Below, one piece after another: positions 44,729-53,188 of a stretch of 64,000 bases of DNA. The notes beneath the pieces were generated by a model, which worked only from the letters and a program-made list of their open reading frames with translations, was not told where the DNA came from and did not search any database. Each line of letters begins with the position of its first letter. Position 1 is the first letter of the stretch. The position numbers were made by a program, and so were the translations under genes. This DNA is from Novosphingobium resinovorum (lineage in GTDB: Bacteria > Pseudomonadota > Alphaproteobacteria > Sphingomonadales > Sphingomonadaceae), in NCBI RefSeq assembly GCF_001742225.1, contig NZ_CP017075.1, positions 2,170,001 through 2,234,000 on the forward strand, in the 5' to 3' direction.

Positions 44729-45268
44729 ATGACCCGCTTCACCGTCAACGACCGCCCCGTCCAGTTCGAGATGGACCCGCGCACGCCGCTGCTGTGGGCG
44801 CTGCGCGATGCGGCCAACCTCACCGGCACCAAGTACGGCTGCGGTGTGGGCGATTGCCATGCCTGCACCGTCATGGTCGATGGCGCCGCGCTGCGATCGT
44901 GCCTCATCACGCTGGCCGAGTGCGAGGGCCGCTTCGTCGTCACCGTCGAGGGCCTGTCGCGCGACCGCTCGCATCCGGTGCAGCAGGCGATGGTGGCCGA
45001 GCAGGCGGTTCAGTGCGGGTTCTGCACGCCCGGTATCGTGATGAGCGCCGCCGCCCTCCTCGCCCGCAACGCCAACCCAAGCGAGGCCGAGGTCAAGGCG
45101 GCGATCCCGAACTTGTGCCGCTGCGGCGTCCAGCCCCGGCTCGTGCGCGCCATCCAGCGCGCCGCCGCCGTCGCCCGCCGCGAAGAGAAGATCGACGCCG
45201 CGCCGGTCCCCGGCGGCTCTGGCAGAATTCCGGCGATGGTCCCGGACACGAAAGGACAGACCCCATGA
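44729..45268 (+). CDS. [2Fe-2S] small subunit of an IorA-like molybdenum hydroxylase
   Basis: 179 residues with the two [2Fe-2S] sites of this subunit class. The plant-ferredoxin-like site is Cys38, Cys43, Cys46 and Cys58 (YGCGVGDCHAC...RSC). The second, alpha-helical site is CGFC (Cys96/Cys99) and CRC (Cys130/Cys132). It matches the IorA/CoxS type and needs a molybdopterin large subunit, which is not adjacent. The only such gene in the window is the IorB-like one at 4112-6382. Last codons overlap arsC (ATGA), and the phosphoesterase ends just upstream. Confidence 0.9.
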   Translation: MTRFTVNDRPVQFEMDPRTPLLWALRDAANLTGTKYGCGVGDCHACTVMVDGAALRSCLITLAECEGRFVVTVEGLSRDRSHPVQQAMVAEQAVQCGFCTPGIVMSAAALLARNANPSEAEVKAAIPNLCRCGVQPRLVRAIQRAAAVARREEKIDAAPVPGGSGRIPAMVPDTKGQTP

Positions 45269-45609
45269 GAGCCACCATCTGGCACAACCCCAAGTGCGGC
45301 ACCTCGCGCAAGACGCTGGCGATCCTCGAGGAAACGCCGGGCGTCGAGGTTACGGTGATCGAATACCTCAAGACCCCGCCGAGCGCTGAAAAGCTGGCGC
45401 AGCTCTACCGCGACGCCGGGATCAGCCCGCAGCAGGGCCTGCGCATCCGCGGCACCGATGCCGAGGAGCGGGGCCTGCCGCAAGCGGACGACGCCGCCGT
45501 CCTCGCCGCGATGGCCGCCGACCCGATCCTGATCGAGCGCCCGCTGGTCGAGACCGACAAGGGCGTGCGGCTTTGTCGCCCACAGGAAACGGTTCACCAG
45601 ATTCTCTGA
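45265..45609 (+). CDS. arsC: Arsenate reductase (glutaredoxin-dependent, ArsC family)
   Basis: 114 residues of the ArsC/Spx thioredoxin-like fold. It starts ATIWHNPKCGTSRKTL, placing the catalytic cysteine at Cys11, and ends with the RPLVETDKGVRLCRP region that holds the arsenate-contacting arginines. Reduces arsenate to arsenite using glutathione and glutaredoxin; many such genes serve in general redox roles too. No arsR, arsB or acr3 gene is nearby. It overlaps the [2Fe-2S] subunit gene by four bases, so it is the last gene of this operon. Confidence 0.93.
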   Translation: MRATIWHNPKCGTSRKTLAILEETPGVEVTVIEYLKTPPSAEKLAQLYRDAGISPQQGLRIRGTDAEERGLPQADDAAVLAAMAADPILIERPLVETDKGVRLCRPQETVHQIL

Positions 45610-45726
45610 CCCGGTTTCCCCATCCGGCGCGTTCCGGCAACGCGCCATCGCCTTGCATTGGCAGGGACAATCTGCCACCGCATGGCAAATCCGTGACATG
45701 ACAATATTGCGAGAGCCTTCCTCAGC

Positions 45727-46359
45727 ATGACCAGCACCGAGCTTGCCCGACAGCCTTTGGCCCACCGGATCAGGCAGAAGATCAAGCAGGGCATGGGGCC
45801 TTGGGGCGTGTTCCTCGAAGGTTTCATCCGCAACCCCGTGATGGTCGGCTCGATCGTCCCGTCCTCGCGCTTCACCATCAACCGCATGCTGTCGAAGGTG
45901 GACTGGGCGAACACGAAGCTGTTCGTCGAGTACGGCCCCGGCGTCGGCACTTTCTGCCAGCCGGTGCTCGACCGCCTGCCGCGCGACGGCATGCTGATCG
46001 TCATCGACACCAACCCGATGTTCATCGACTACCTGCGCCGCACGATCAGCGACAGCCGCTTCGTCGCGGTCAACGGCTCGGCGGCGGACGTCGAGGAGAT
46101 CGTGCGCGCGCACGGGCACGAAAAGGCGGACTACGTCCTGTCGGGCCTGCCGTTCTCGACCCTGCCCAAGGGCGTGGCGCCCGCCATCGCCTCGGCCACC
46201 TACCGCGTGATCCGCAAGGGCGGCGCGTTCCTGGTCTACCAGTTCCGCCCCAAGGCGCGCAGCTACATGGCCCCGCACTTCAAGCGCATCGACGACGCGA
46301 TCGAACCGATCAACGTCCCGCCCTGCTTCATGTGGTGGGGCTGGAAGGACGAGGATTGA
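45727..46359 (+). CDS. PmtA-like S-adenosylmethionine-dependent phospholipid N-methyltransferase
   Basis: 210 residues. The SAM-binding motif I is VEYGPGVGTF, followed by the acidic strand LIVIDTNPMFIDYLR and the motif YVLSGLPFSTLPKG. The N-terminus has GSIVPSSRFTINRML, common in Rhodobacter-type PmtA proteins that convert phosphatidylethanolamine to phosphatidylcholine. It has basic and aromatic residues at the C-terminus (PPCFMWWGWKDED). Membrane-associated action is expected. No related lipid gene is adjacent; a repeat follows the stop and the next gene is transcribed toward it. Start ATG 45727. Confidence 0.82.
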   Translation: MTSTELARQPLAHRIRQKIKQGMGPWGVFLEGFIRNPVMVGSIVPSSRFTINRMLSKVDWANTKLFVEYGPGVGTFCQPVLDRLPRDGMLIVIDTNPMFIDYLRRTISDSRFVAVNGSAADVEEIVRAHGHEKADYVLSGLPFSTLPKGVAPAIASATYRVIRKGGAFLVYQFRPKARSYMAPHFKRIDDAIEPINVPPCFMWWGWKDED

Positions 46360-46367
46360 CCTGAAAA

Positions 46368-46489
46368 TCCTCCCTGTCGCGAAGCGATGGGGAGGGGGAC
46401 CGCCGACGCAGTCGGTGGTGGAGGGGAGAAGCCCCCTCCGTCAGCCCTGACGGGCTGCCACCTCCCCATCGCTGCGCGACAGGGAGGAT
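46368..46489. repeat. Copy B of the modular hairpin repeat
   Basis: Same fixed backbone as copy A. The tips are TCGC-GAA-GCGA, CCGAC-GCA-GTCGG, AGCCC-TGAC-GGGCT and TCGC-TGC-GCGA. It lies between convergent genes. Confidence 0.85.
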
Positions 46490-46495
46490 AAGGCG

Positions 46496-47308
46496 TTACC
46501 CGAAGAGGTCCGCCTGCGCTTCCGCCGAAGGCCCCGCCAGCTGGCGATGCACCTGCGCGATCACCGCCACGAAATACACCGCCATTACCGTCGCCAGCAC
46601 CGCCTCCACCGCCGCCGCGACGAAGCGTGCGACTTCGGCCGGAGCGAGCAGCGTGATCGGTATTGTCAGAACGTTGCCGAAGATCAGCAGCACGATCATG
46701 GCCGCCGCGAGCAGCGCGTAGAAGCCCAGCAGCCGCGCGGTATTGCCCTTGGTCAGCTTCCACGAGCGCACCAGTGCCGCGACCGGGTTGAACACGTTCT
46801 CCACCGCGATCACCGGCGCCGCCACCGACAGGCGCACGCCCATGACGATGGCGAAGAGCAGCACGATGGCCAGCCCGATCACCCCGCCGACGACGCCTCC
46901 GACGACGCCCAGCAGCCCCGCAACCACGAGCGCGATCAGCGCCAGCGCCATGCCGGTGAGGATCTGCGCGAGCAGATAAGGCACCACGCCCTTCAGCCCG
47001 TCGCGGATCGCACCGCCCACGGTCGGTCGCCGATCGCTGTCGAGCAGGCACAGGAGCGAAAGCGAGCCCAGCGCCTGGAACAGCGCCATCGGGATCAGCA
47101 CCGGCGCGACCGAGAGATAGTAGGTGCGCAGCATGGTCATCATCTGCGTCTCGTTCATTCCCGCGCCGGTCTCCGGCGGCGGGAAAAAGATCGAGAACAT
47201 CAGCTGCGGCAGGAGAAAGAACACCCCGGCCAGCGCCAGCACGACCTCGCGGTTGGCGGAAACGGCCTGGGACGCCTGGCTCCAGGCCCGGCTGCTGTCG
47301 AACTTCAT
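46496..47308 (-). CDS. Polytopic membrane protein of unknown function
   Basis: 270 residues from ATG 47308, with six clear hydrophobic segments: EVVLALAGVFFLLPQLMFSI, VAPVLIPMALFQALGSLSLL, LLAQILTGMALALIALVV plus GLLGVVGGVVGGVIG, LAIVLLFAIVMGV, LLGFYALLAAAMIVLLIFG and VEAVLATVMAVYFVAVI. No enzyme motif or family signature is evident; it has the look of the glycerophosphodiesterase membrane-domain/YciC-like superfamily, which I cannot verify here. ATG 47320 is an alternative start. Divergent from lipB, sharing a promoter region of about 80 bases. Confidence 0.7.
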   Translation of the reverse strand: MKFDSSRAWSQASQAVSANREVVLALAGVFFLLPQLMFSIFFPPPETGAGMNETQMMTMLRTYYLSVAPVLIPMALFQALGSLSLLCLLDSDRRPTVGGAIRDGLKGVVPYLLAQILTGMALALIALVVAGLLGVVGGVVGGVIGLAIVLLFAIVMGVRLSVAAPVIAVENVFNPVAALVRSWKLTKGNTARLLGFYALLAAAMIVLLIFGNVLTIPITLLAPAEVARFVAAAVEAVLATVMAVYFVAVIAQVHRQLAGPSAEAQADLFG

Positions 47309-47391
47309 CAAGGGTTCCATGATCTCGCCATAGACGCCGGTTGGCGCGTTTGCACTTGATAACCGCATGGAATGACGCCACGCAACGCGGC

Positions 47392-48072
47392 ATGACTTCG
47401 CTACCCGGTGATATCGAACTGCGCATCTCCGCCGATCCGGTGCCCTACCGCGAGGCGCTGGAGGAGATGACCGCCCGCAACGCAGCCATCGCCGCCGGAG
47501 AGGCGCGCGAACTGGTCTGGCTGTTGGAGCATCCGCCGGTCTACACCGCCGGCACCAGCGCCGCCGTCGCCGAACTGCTCGACCCTCGCTTCGAGGTGGT
47601 CGAGGCCGGACGCGGCGGGCGCTATACCTACCACGGCCCCGGCCAGCGCATCGGCTATGTGCTGCTCGACCTCAAGAAGCGCGCCCGCGACGCGCGCGGC
47701 TTCGTCCACGGCCTCGAAGGCTGGGTTATCGAGACCTTGCGCGATTTCGGCGTCGAGACCTTCCGCTCCGAAGGTCGCATCGGCATCTGGACCACCGACG
47801 TCGATGGGCGCGAGGCGAAGATCGGCGCGATCGGCGTTCGCATCCGCAAGTGGGTGACGATGCACGGCTTCTCGGTGAACGTCGCGCCCGACCTTTCGCA
47901 TTTCACCGGCATCGTGCCTTGCGGCATCGAGGAATTCGGCGTCACCAGCCTCAAGCGACTCGGCAAGGACGTGAACCTCGCCGCCTTCGACGCCGCGCTG
48001 ATCGCACGCGCCCCGGCTTTCCTCGCCTCACTGGAAAGCCCCTGCCCGCCTTCCGCACCGGAGACCGCGTAA
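47392..48072 (+). CDS. lipB: Octanoyl-[acyl-carrier-protein]-protein N-octanoyltransferase
   Basis: Transfers octanoyl from ACP to lipoyl domains, the first step of lipoate synthesis. 226 residues with [14 protein letters not shown], the signature [35 protein letters not shown] containing the catalytic Lys, and the catalytic cysteine in GIVPCGI. ATG 47392 is the sensible start: an upstream in-frame TTG at 47341 would overlap the divergent membrane protein promoter. The following lipoprotein gene starts on the next base after the stop, so they share an mRNA. Confidence 0.96.
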   Translation: MTSLPGDIELRISADPVPYREALEEMTARNAAIAAGEARELVWLLEHPPVYTAGTSAAVAELLDPRFEVVEAGRGGRYTYHGPGQRIGYVLLDLKKRARDARGFVHGLEGWVIETLRDFGVETFRSEGRIGIWTTDVDGREAKIGAIGVRIRKWVTMHGFSVNVAPDLSHFTGIVPCGIEEFGVTSLKRLGKDVNLAAFDAALIARAPAFLASLESPCPPSAPETA

Positions 48073-48399
48073 ATGAAGTCCGCGCACCTGATCCTGCCCG
48101 TTGCCCTGACGGCGCTGGCGCTCGGCGGCTGCAGCAAGAAGGCGGACGACCAGCCCAAGGCGGCGGCGGGCGGCGAATTGCTGCCGCGCTCGGTCAGCGA
48201 TGACATGCTGCCTTACGATACGGTGAAGTCGCAGGCCTCGCTTGTCGACCCGAACGCCGGGCTCGGCCTTCCGCGCGCGGGCGGCCCTGCGGTTCCGCCA
48301 TCGGAAGTGGCGGATGATGTGGTCGAGGGCGACGAGCCCGCGACGGTGATCGAAGCCCCGCCGCCTCCGGCACCTTCCGCGACGCCGACGCAGCCTTAG
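48073..48399 (+). CDS. Small predicted lipoprotein, Pro/Ala-rich C-terminus
   Basis: 108 residues with a lipoprotein signal (LPVALTALALGGCS, lipobox LGGC). The mature part shows a LLPRSVSDDMLPYDTVKSQ block and then a low-complexity tail rich in Pro and Ala ending PPPPAPSATPTQP. It reads like an outer-membrane lipoprotein with an extended linker; no function is recognisable. It begins at the base after the lipB stop. Repeat copy C starts seven bases after its stop. Confidence 0.72.
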   Translation: MKSAHLILPVALTALALGGCSKKADDQPKAAAGGELLPRSVSDDMLPYDTVKSQASLVDPNAGLGLPRAGGPAVPPSEVADDVVEGDEPATVIEAPPPPAPSATPTQP

Positions 48400-48405
48400 G
48401 CAAAA

Positions 48406-48526
48406 TCCTCCCTGTTGCGAAGCAATGGGGAGGTGGCAGCCCGCAGGGCTGACGGAGGGTTTCTACCCCCTCCACCACTCGCTCCGCGAGCGGTCCCCCT
48501 CCCCATCGCTTCGCGACGGGGAGGAT
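48406..48526. repeat. Copy C of the modular hairpin repeat, opposite orientation
   Basis: The backbone is that of copies A and B, reverse complemented. Variable stems are GTTGC-GAA-GCAAT, AGCCC-GCA-GGGCT, CGCTC/GAGCG and TCGC-TTC-GCGA. It lies between the lipoprotein gene and the glutathione S-transferase gene. Confidence 0.85.
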
Positions 48527-48588
48527 GCCCCCCTTGCGCCCCAATCCCCATCAGGCGCATCATCGCTCCCAAACCGGAGCCACCCGCG

Positions 48589-49236
48589 ATGCTGCCCACC
48601 CTCACCGTCTTCGAAACCTCGCCCGACCGCGGCCGCGGCCTTGCGCGGGACATGCCGGTTCGCTGGGCGCTGGAGGAAGTGGCACAGCCTTACACCGTAC
48701 GCCTCGTCTCGTTCACGGCGATGAAGGAGGCCGCACACCGCGCCCGCAACCCTTTCGGCCAGATCCCGACGTATGAGGAAGGCGGCCTCGTGCTGTTCGA
48801 ATCGGGCGCCATCGTGCTGCACCTCGCGCAGAGCCATACCGGGCTGCTGCCGGAGAACCCGGAAGCTCACACCCGCGCGGTCACATGGATGTTCGCCGCG
48901 CTCTCCACGCTGGAGCCGCCGATCGTCGAACGCTCGATGGCCGCCCTGTTCGAGAGCGACAAGCCCTGGCACGAGGAGCGCCTGACCATGCTCGACGCCC
49001 GTGTGCGCACCCGCCTGGGCGACTTCGCCGCGCGGCTGGGCGATACGGAATGGCTGGACGGCGCCTTCAGCGCGGGCGACCTGATGACGATCTCTGTACT
49101 GCGCCGCCTCGCAAGCTCGGGGCTGCTGGAGGACTTCCCAACGATCCGCGCCTACGTCGCACGCGGCGAGGCCCGCCCCGCCTTCCAGCGGGCTTTCGCC
49201 GCGCAACTGGCGGTGTTCGAACAGGCCGGGCGGTAA
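48589..49236 (+). CDS. Glutathione S-transferase family protein
   Basis: 215 residues. The N-terminal thioredoxin-like domain contains LTVFETSPDRGRGLARDMPVRWALEEV and the conserved cis-proline plus ESGAIV in FGQIPTYEEGGLVLFESGAIVL; the C-terminal helical domain follows. The first strand has Ser and Arg where classes use Tyr, Ser or Cys, so the glutathione-activating residue is not certain. It lies after repeat copy C, and ATG 48589 excludes the in-frame extension through that repeat. Detoxification is a family-level expectation, not shown here. Confidence 0.88.
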   Translation: MLPTLTVFETSPDRGRGLARDMPVRWALEEVAQPYTVRLVSFTAMKEAAHRARNPFGQIPTYEEGGLVLFESGAIVLHLAQSHTGLLPENPEAHTRAVTWMFAALSTLEPPIVERSMAALFESDKPWHEERLTMLDARVRTRLGDFAARLGDTEWLDGAFSAGDLMTISVLRRLASSGLLEDFPTIRAYVARGEARPAFQRAFAAQLAVFEQAGR

Positions 49237-49288
49237 GCGATCGAATCCGCAGCTCTGAGCAGTATAGACAATGGATCGCCCCTCCCTT

Positions 49289-49364
49289 CGTCATTACAAG
49301 CGCAGCGAAGCAATCCAGTGCGGTTTGCGCGGCCCTGGATTGCTTCGCTGCGCTCGCAATGACG
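49289..49364. repeat. Palindromic repeat, copy 2 (see 33903-33979)
   Basis: CGTCATTACAAGCGCAGCGA pairs with the end CTGCGCTCGCAATGACG, with two or three mismatches in the left arm. The right arm is identical to that at 33947-33979 over 29 bases, showing the same family. Confidence 0.85.
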
Positions 49365-49474
49365 ATTCAAGGTGAAGCTCGAAACCGTTTTCCTACAGCG
49401 TCAGCACGGCGGTATTCTCGCCCGATGCGCCCCCTGCCCCGCCTTCTCCGTGCACGATGTCCAGCCGGTTCATC

Positions 49475-49578
49475 GCGCAAGGTTACACTTTTCACGCACA
49501 AGGTGACACTTTCCGCGCGCAAAGTGACACATGGCGCCCCAAGGTGACACTCTCCCATGGAAAGGTGTCACCTTGTGA
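49475..49578. repeat. Array of five 20-21-bp direct repeats with core AAGGTGACAC
   Basis: Cores begin at 49480 (AAGGTTACAC), 49501 (AAGGTGACAC), 49522-49523 (AAAGTGACAC), 49542 (AAGGTGACAC) and 49563 (AAGGTGTCAC), so the period is 21, 21, 20 and 21 bases. Flanks CGCGCA and TTTCCG are also partly kept. The last unit reads into TGTCAC-CTT-GTGACA. It lies in the convergent gap between the glutathione S-transferase and acyltransferase-like genes, which otherwise holds only repeat 49289-49364 and a 9-bp duplication (CCGTGTAAA twice, 49653-49670). Confidence 0.8.
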
Positions 49579-49681
49579 CAGGCGCCTCGGCCAGAAAACC
49601 CCGGAAATCCGCCACTCACCCTCGCAAGCAGCGGCCTGGCAGATCCCCCTGGACCGTGTAAACCGTGTAAACCTCCGGCGC

Positions 49682-50842
49682 TCAGAGCGCCTTGTCGTAG
49701 ATCACGTATTCGCGGTTGACGGTGCTGTCGATGGCGTCGGCGATAGCGACCATGCCCTGGTTGTCCTCGAGAACCCAGCCGATCTCACCGCGCTTGGCCC
49801 CGAATTTGGCGACGGCGGCGCGGCGGATGTACTCGATCATCATGAAGGCCAACTGGCTGGCGAGCCGCGAGGACTGCAGCTTCTTGCGCACGCCCATCAG
49901 CGGCACGCGCATGTCGGCGGGCCGGGGCTTACGCAACCAAAGGAGCAGCTTGAGCAAGCCGAGGATGGACGGCTTGCCGGTGCGCTTGTTGACCTTCATC
50001 TGGATACCGTTGAGGTCCGGCAGCGTCATCATGAACGCCACCGGCTCGCCCTCGTACTCGGCGATCATGATCAGTTCGGGATGCACCAGCGGCTTCAGCG
50101 CCTTTCCGGTATACTCGATTTCCTTGTCGGTGAAGGGCACAAAGCCCCAGTTGTCCGACCAGGCATCGTTCAGGATCTCGCAGATGATCGCGGCTTCGCG
50201 GTCGAAATGCTTCAGCTCTACGCCGCGCACGTTGATCTTGGCGTTCTTCTCGCCGGACGAGACGATGCGCTGGATCAGCGGCGGGAACTGCTTGGTGACG
50301 TCGAGTTCGTAGGTCTTCAGCGTCTTGACGGCGGTGTAGCCCTGGCTCTCGATCCAGCCCTGATAAGCGGCGTTGTGGTGCGCCATCATGACCATCGGCG
50401 CATGATCGTGGCCCACCGTCTGGATGCCGGGCTCTTCCCAGACCGACAGGTTCATGGGCGCCAGCACACGGATCATACCCTGCTCGCGCAGCCACTGCTC
50501 GGCCTGGGCGATGAGCGCGTGGGCGACTTCGGCGTCCTCCGCCTCGATCGCGCCCCAGTTGCCGGTGCCCGGCCCCATCCCCTGCTCAAGCGGCTGTTTC
50601 AGCGCCTGTTCATCGATATGCGCCGATATGCGGCCGACGATCTGGCCGTCCCGCTTCGCCAGGAAAAGCTGGACGCGGGCATGCTCGAAGAACGGGTTCT
50701 TGCCCGCTGTGAACTTAGAGATTTCCTCCGAGCGCAGATTCGGCACCCAGTTTTGATCTGACGCATTGAGTCGATAAGCGAGATCGACAAAAGCGGCGAT
50801 GTCGGCCTTGCTGGAGATCGGAGTGATGACTAGTTCGGCCAC
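49682..50842 (-). CDS. GNAT-fold acyltransferase-like protein of unknown function
   Basis: 386 residues from GTG 50842, which has AAAGG upstream at proper spacing. The long in-frame extension beyond it is out of keeping with the protein. It contains FLAKRDGQIVGRISAHIDEQ near 70-90, LREQGMIRVLAPMN, and in the C-terminal half ELIMIAEYEGEPVAFMMTLPDLN, which resemble GNAT acetyltransferase beta strands 4-5. The intermediate region has VGHDHAPMVMMAHHNAAYQGW. No acyl donor or acceptor can be named. It is divergent from a fatty-acid desaturase gene with 146 bases between starts, so shared regulation is possible. Confidence 0.65.
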   Translation of the reverse strand: MAELVITPISSKADIAAFVDLAYRLNASDQNWVPNLRSEEISKFTAGKNPFFEHARVQLFLAKRDGQIVGRISAHIDEQALKQPLEQGMGPGTGNWGAIEAEDAEVAHALIAQAEQWLREQGMIRVLAPMNLSVWEEPGIQTVGHDHAPMVMMAHHNAAYQGWIESQGYTAVKTLKTYELDVTKQFPPLIQRIVSSGEKNAKINVRGVELKHFDREAAIICEILNDAWSDNWGFVPFTDKEIEYTGKALKPLVHPELIMIAEYEGEPVAFMMTLPDLNGIQMKVNKRTGKPSILGLLKLLLWLRKPRPADMRVPLMGVRKKLQSSRLASQLAFMMIEYIRRAAVAKFGAKRGEIGWVLEDNQGMVAIADAIDSTVNREYVIYDKAL

Positions 50843-50988
50843 GATGCTGCCTTTGTTCTGGCGTAACGGAATATGAGCGCGACGTGCTGCCGATGGCGGC
50901 AGGTTGTCAAGTCGGACCGCACGGCGAATTGCGGTGGAGCGCGGACCGGGCGGCCTTATGCCCGGAAACACTTTGGAAATCTTGCACG

Positions 50989-52083
50989 ATGAATGCCCAG
51001 AATGCGATCGACCTGCCCCCCGCCGATGCGCGTAATTCCGCGCAGGGATCGACGTGGCACTCGCAGATGCCCGACGACAAGGCCATGCTGCGCGCCGCCG
51101 TCGAACTGACGCGCGACATCGCGGCGGCCCGCCCCGGCATCTACTGGCCGGACATGCTGGGCAGCGCCGCGCTCGGCTATGCGGCGTTGGCGGGGGCGAT
51201 TCTGGCAGGCAATCCGGTGGTCGCGGTGCTGCTGGGCGTGGTCGCATCGCTGGCGCTCTACCGCGCGCTGCTGTTCATCCATGAACTGACGCACATCCAC
51301 AAGGACGCCCTGCCCGGCTTCCGCTTCGGCTGGAACCTGCTGGTCGGCGTGCCAATGCTGATCCCCTCGTTCATGTACGAGGGCGTGCATACCCAGCACC
51401 ACGCCCGCACCCGCTACGGCACGGTCGAGGACCCGGAATACCTGCCGCTGGCGCTGATGAAGCCGTGGAGCCTGCCGGTCTTCGCGCTCACCGCGATACT
51501 GCTGCCGCCCGCGCTGCTGATCCGCTCGGCGGTGCTCGTGCCGCTGGGCGCAATCGTGCCGCCGCTACGTACGCTGGTGTGGGAACGTGTCTCGGCGCTC
51601 GCCATCAACCCGCAGTACAAGCGCCGCAAGCCGGAGGGCGACTTCGCCCGCATGGTGTTCTGGCAGGAACTCACCTGCTCGGTCTGGGCGATCGGCCTCG
51701 TCGCCGCGAGCTTTGCCTGGGGCTGGAGGCCGCTTCTGATCGCGCTGTGCGTCGTCTCGTTCACCGCACTGCTCAACCAGGTCCGCACCCTTGTCGCCCA
51801 CCTTTGGGAGAACGACGGCGAAGCGATGACCGTCACCGCGCAGTATCTCGATTCGGTGAACGTGCCGCCGCCCGGCTTCGTCGCGGCGATGTGGGCTCCG
51901 GTGGGTCTGCGCTATCATGCGCTGCACCATCTGCTGCCTTCGATGCCCTACCACTCGCTGGCAGAGGCGCACCGCCGCCTGACCGCTCATCTGGAAGAGG
52001 GTTCGACTTACGGCAAGGCCAGCTATCCCGGCCTTGCCCCGCTGCTCGGAAGGTTGGCGCGCAGCACGATGAAGGTCAGGTAA
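50989..52083 (+). CDS. Membrane fatty acid desaturase (three-histidine-box type)
   Basis: 364 residues with four or more hydrophobic helices. The di-iron histidine boxes are HELTH at 98-102 with the adjacent IHKD, HTQHH at 134-138, and HALHH near the C-terminus. These are the metal ligands of the membrane desaturase/hydroxylase superfamily. The reaction is insertion of a double bond or hydroxyl into an acyl chain; the lipid substrate is unknown. It ends four bases before the lptG stop in the opposite direction. The divergent neighbour is acyltransferase-like, which would suit a lipid-modifying pair. Confidence 0.88.
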   Translation: MNAQNAIDLPPADARNSAQGSTWHSQMPDDKAMLRAAVELTRDIAAARPGIYWPDMLGSAALGYAALAGAILAGNPVVAVLLGVVASLALYRALLFIHELTHIHKDALPGFRFGWNLLVGVPMLIPSFMYEGVHTQHHARTRYGTVEDPEYLPLALMKPWSLPVFALTAILLPPALLIRSAVLVPLGAIVPPLRTLVWERVSALAINPQYKRRKPEGDFARMVFWQELTCSVWAIGLVAASFAWGWRPLLIALCVVSFTALLNQVRTLVAHLWENDGEAMTVTAQYLDSVNVPPPGFVAAMWAPVGLRYHALHHLLPSMPYHSLAEAHRRLTAHLEEGSTYGKASYPGLAPLLGRLARSTMKVR

Positions 52084-52087
52084 CCCT

Positions 52088-53185
52088 TTACTCCTCGGTA
52101 CGGATCAACACAGTCTCGCCGATGAGCGCGAACAGCAGGAAAGGCGCCCAGGCCGCAATCAGCGGCGGATAGCCGCCGAAATTGCCCATCGCCAATGCCG
52201 CGTTGTCGAACACGAAGTAGGCAAATCCCAGCGCCATGCCGGTCACCGCGCGAATCAGCAGTGCGCCGGAGCGGGCAAGACCGAACGCCGCGACCGCCCC
52301 GAGCAGCGGCATCAGCGCCGAGGACAGCGGCCCCGACAGCTTGTGCCACCACGCGGCATCAAGCTCGCTGGTCCGCTGCCCAGCCTCGCGCACAGCCTGG
52401 ATCGAGCCGGTAAGCGTGAAGATATCCTCCGCATCGGCATCGACCTTGGAGATGAAGATCTTGGCCGGCGTGATGCCCGGCGCAACGGTGGCCGCGACCA
52501 GCTTTGTCGTCGTCGTATCGGAAACCTGGAACTTCGTCGGCTTGTCGAGCTTCCAGCCGGGATTCGCGTAAGTCGCAGTGCCGGCGCGCATCATCTCGAC
52601 GATCATGTCGTTAGCGTCGCGGCGATAGTAGGTGACGCCGTGCAGCATCATGGCATTGCCCTCGCCGGAGAGCGACTGCGCCAGCAGCAGGTCGCTGCCT
52701 TCGGCAAGATAGAGGTTCGCCTTGGGGCTCGCGTTCTTCGGGATCGGCCCGTAGTCCACCGCCTGCCAGGAATCGAGCGTCCGCGCCGCGCGGGTGACGA
52801 CACGCTCGTTGAAAGCGAAGCTGAAGCCGGAGATCACCAGCGCGGTCAGAATCAGCGGCGCCAGCACCTGATGCGCCGACAGCCCCGCCGCCTTCATCGA
52901 GATGACCTCGCTGTTCTGGTTCAGGGTCGCCAGCGTGATGATCGTGGCGAGCAGCACCGAATAGGGGAGGAACCGCGCCACCAGTTGCGGCACGCGCAGA
53001 GAGACATAATAGAGCAACTGCATCTGCCCGTTGCCCTTGTAGGCTAGGATATCGCCGCTCTCGCCCAACAGATCGAGAACCTGCAGCACCAGCACCAGCA
53101 TGATAAGCACGGCGACGATGCGCGTCAGGAACAGCCGTGCAAGATAGAGTGTCAGGGTGCGCGACGGGAAGAATTCGAGGTTCAT
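52088..53185 (-). CDS. lptG: LPS export ABC transporter permease LptG
   Basis: Inner-membrane permease of the LptB2FG complex that extracts lipopolysaccharide. 365 residues with the YjgP/YjgQ pattern: two membrane helices near the N-terminus (LTLYLARLFLTRIVAVLIMLVLVLQVLDLL and LPYSVLLATIITLATLNQ), a coupling region SEVISMKAAGLSAHQVLAPL, a periplasmic beta-jellyroll of about 150 residues, and three C-terminal helices. It follows lptF with a 3-base gap on the same strand. The lptB gene is not in this window. Confidence 0.94.
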   Translation of the reverse strand: MNLEFFPSRTLTLYLARLFLTRIVAVLIMLVLVLQVLDLLGESGDILAYKGNGQMQLLYYVSLRVPQLVARFLPYSVLLATIITLATLNQNSEVISMKAAGLSAHQVLAPLILTALVISGFSFAFNERVVTRAARTLDSWQAVDYGPIPKNASPKANLYLAEGSDLLLAQSLSGEGNAMMLHGVTYYRRDANDMIVEMMRAGTATYANPGWKLDKPTKFQVSDTTTTKLVAATVAPGITPAKIFISKVDADAEDIFTLTGSIQAVREAGQRTSELDAAWWHKLSGPLSSALMPLLGAVAAFGLARSGALLIRAVTGMALGFAYFVFDNAALAMGNFGGYPPLIAAWAPFLLFALIGETVLIRTEE

Positions 53186-53188
53186 GGA

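Noticed and set aside
49475..49578. Possible CRISPR array
   Set aside because: The repeat core is only about 10 bases and the period 20-21, too short for repeat-spacer units, the inter-core bases are partly conserved, and no cas gene is near.
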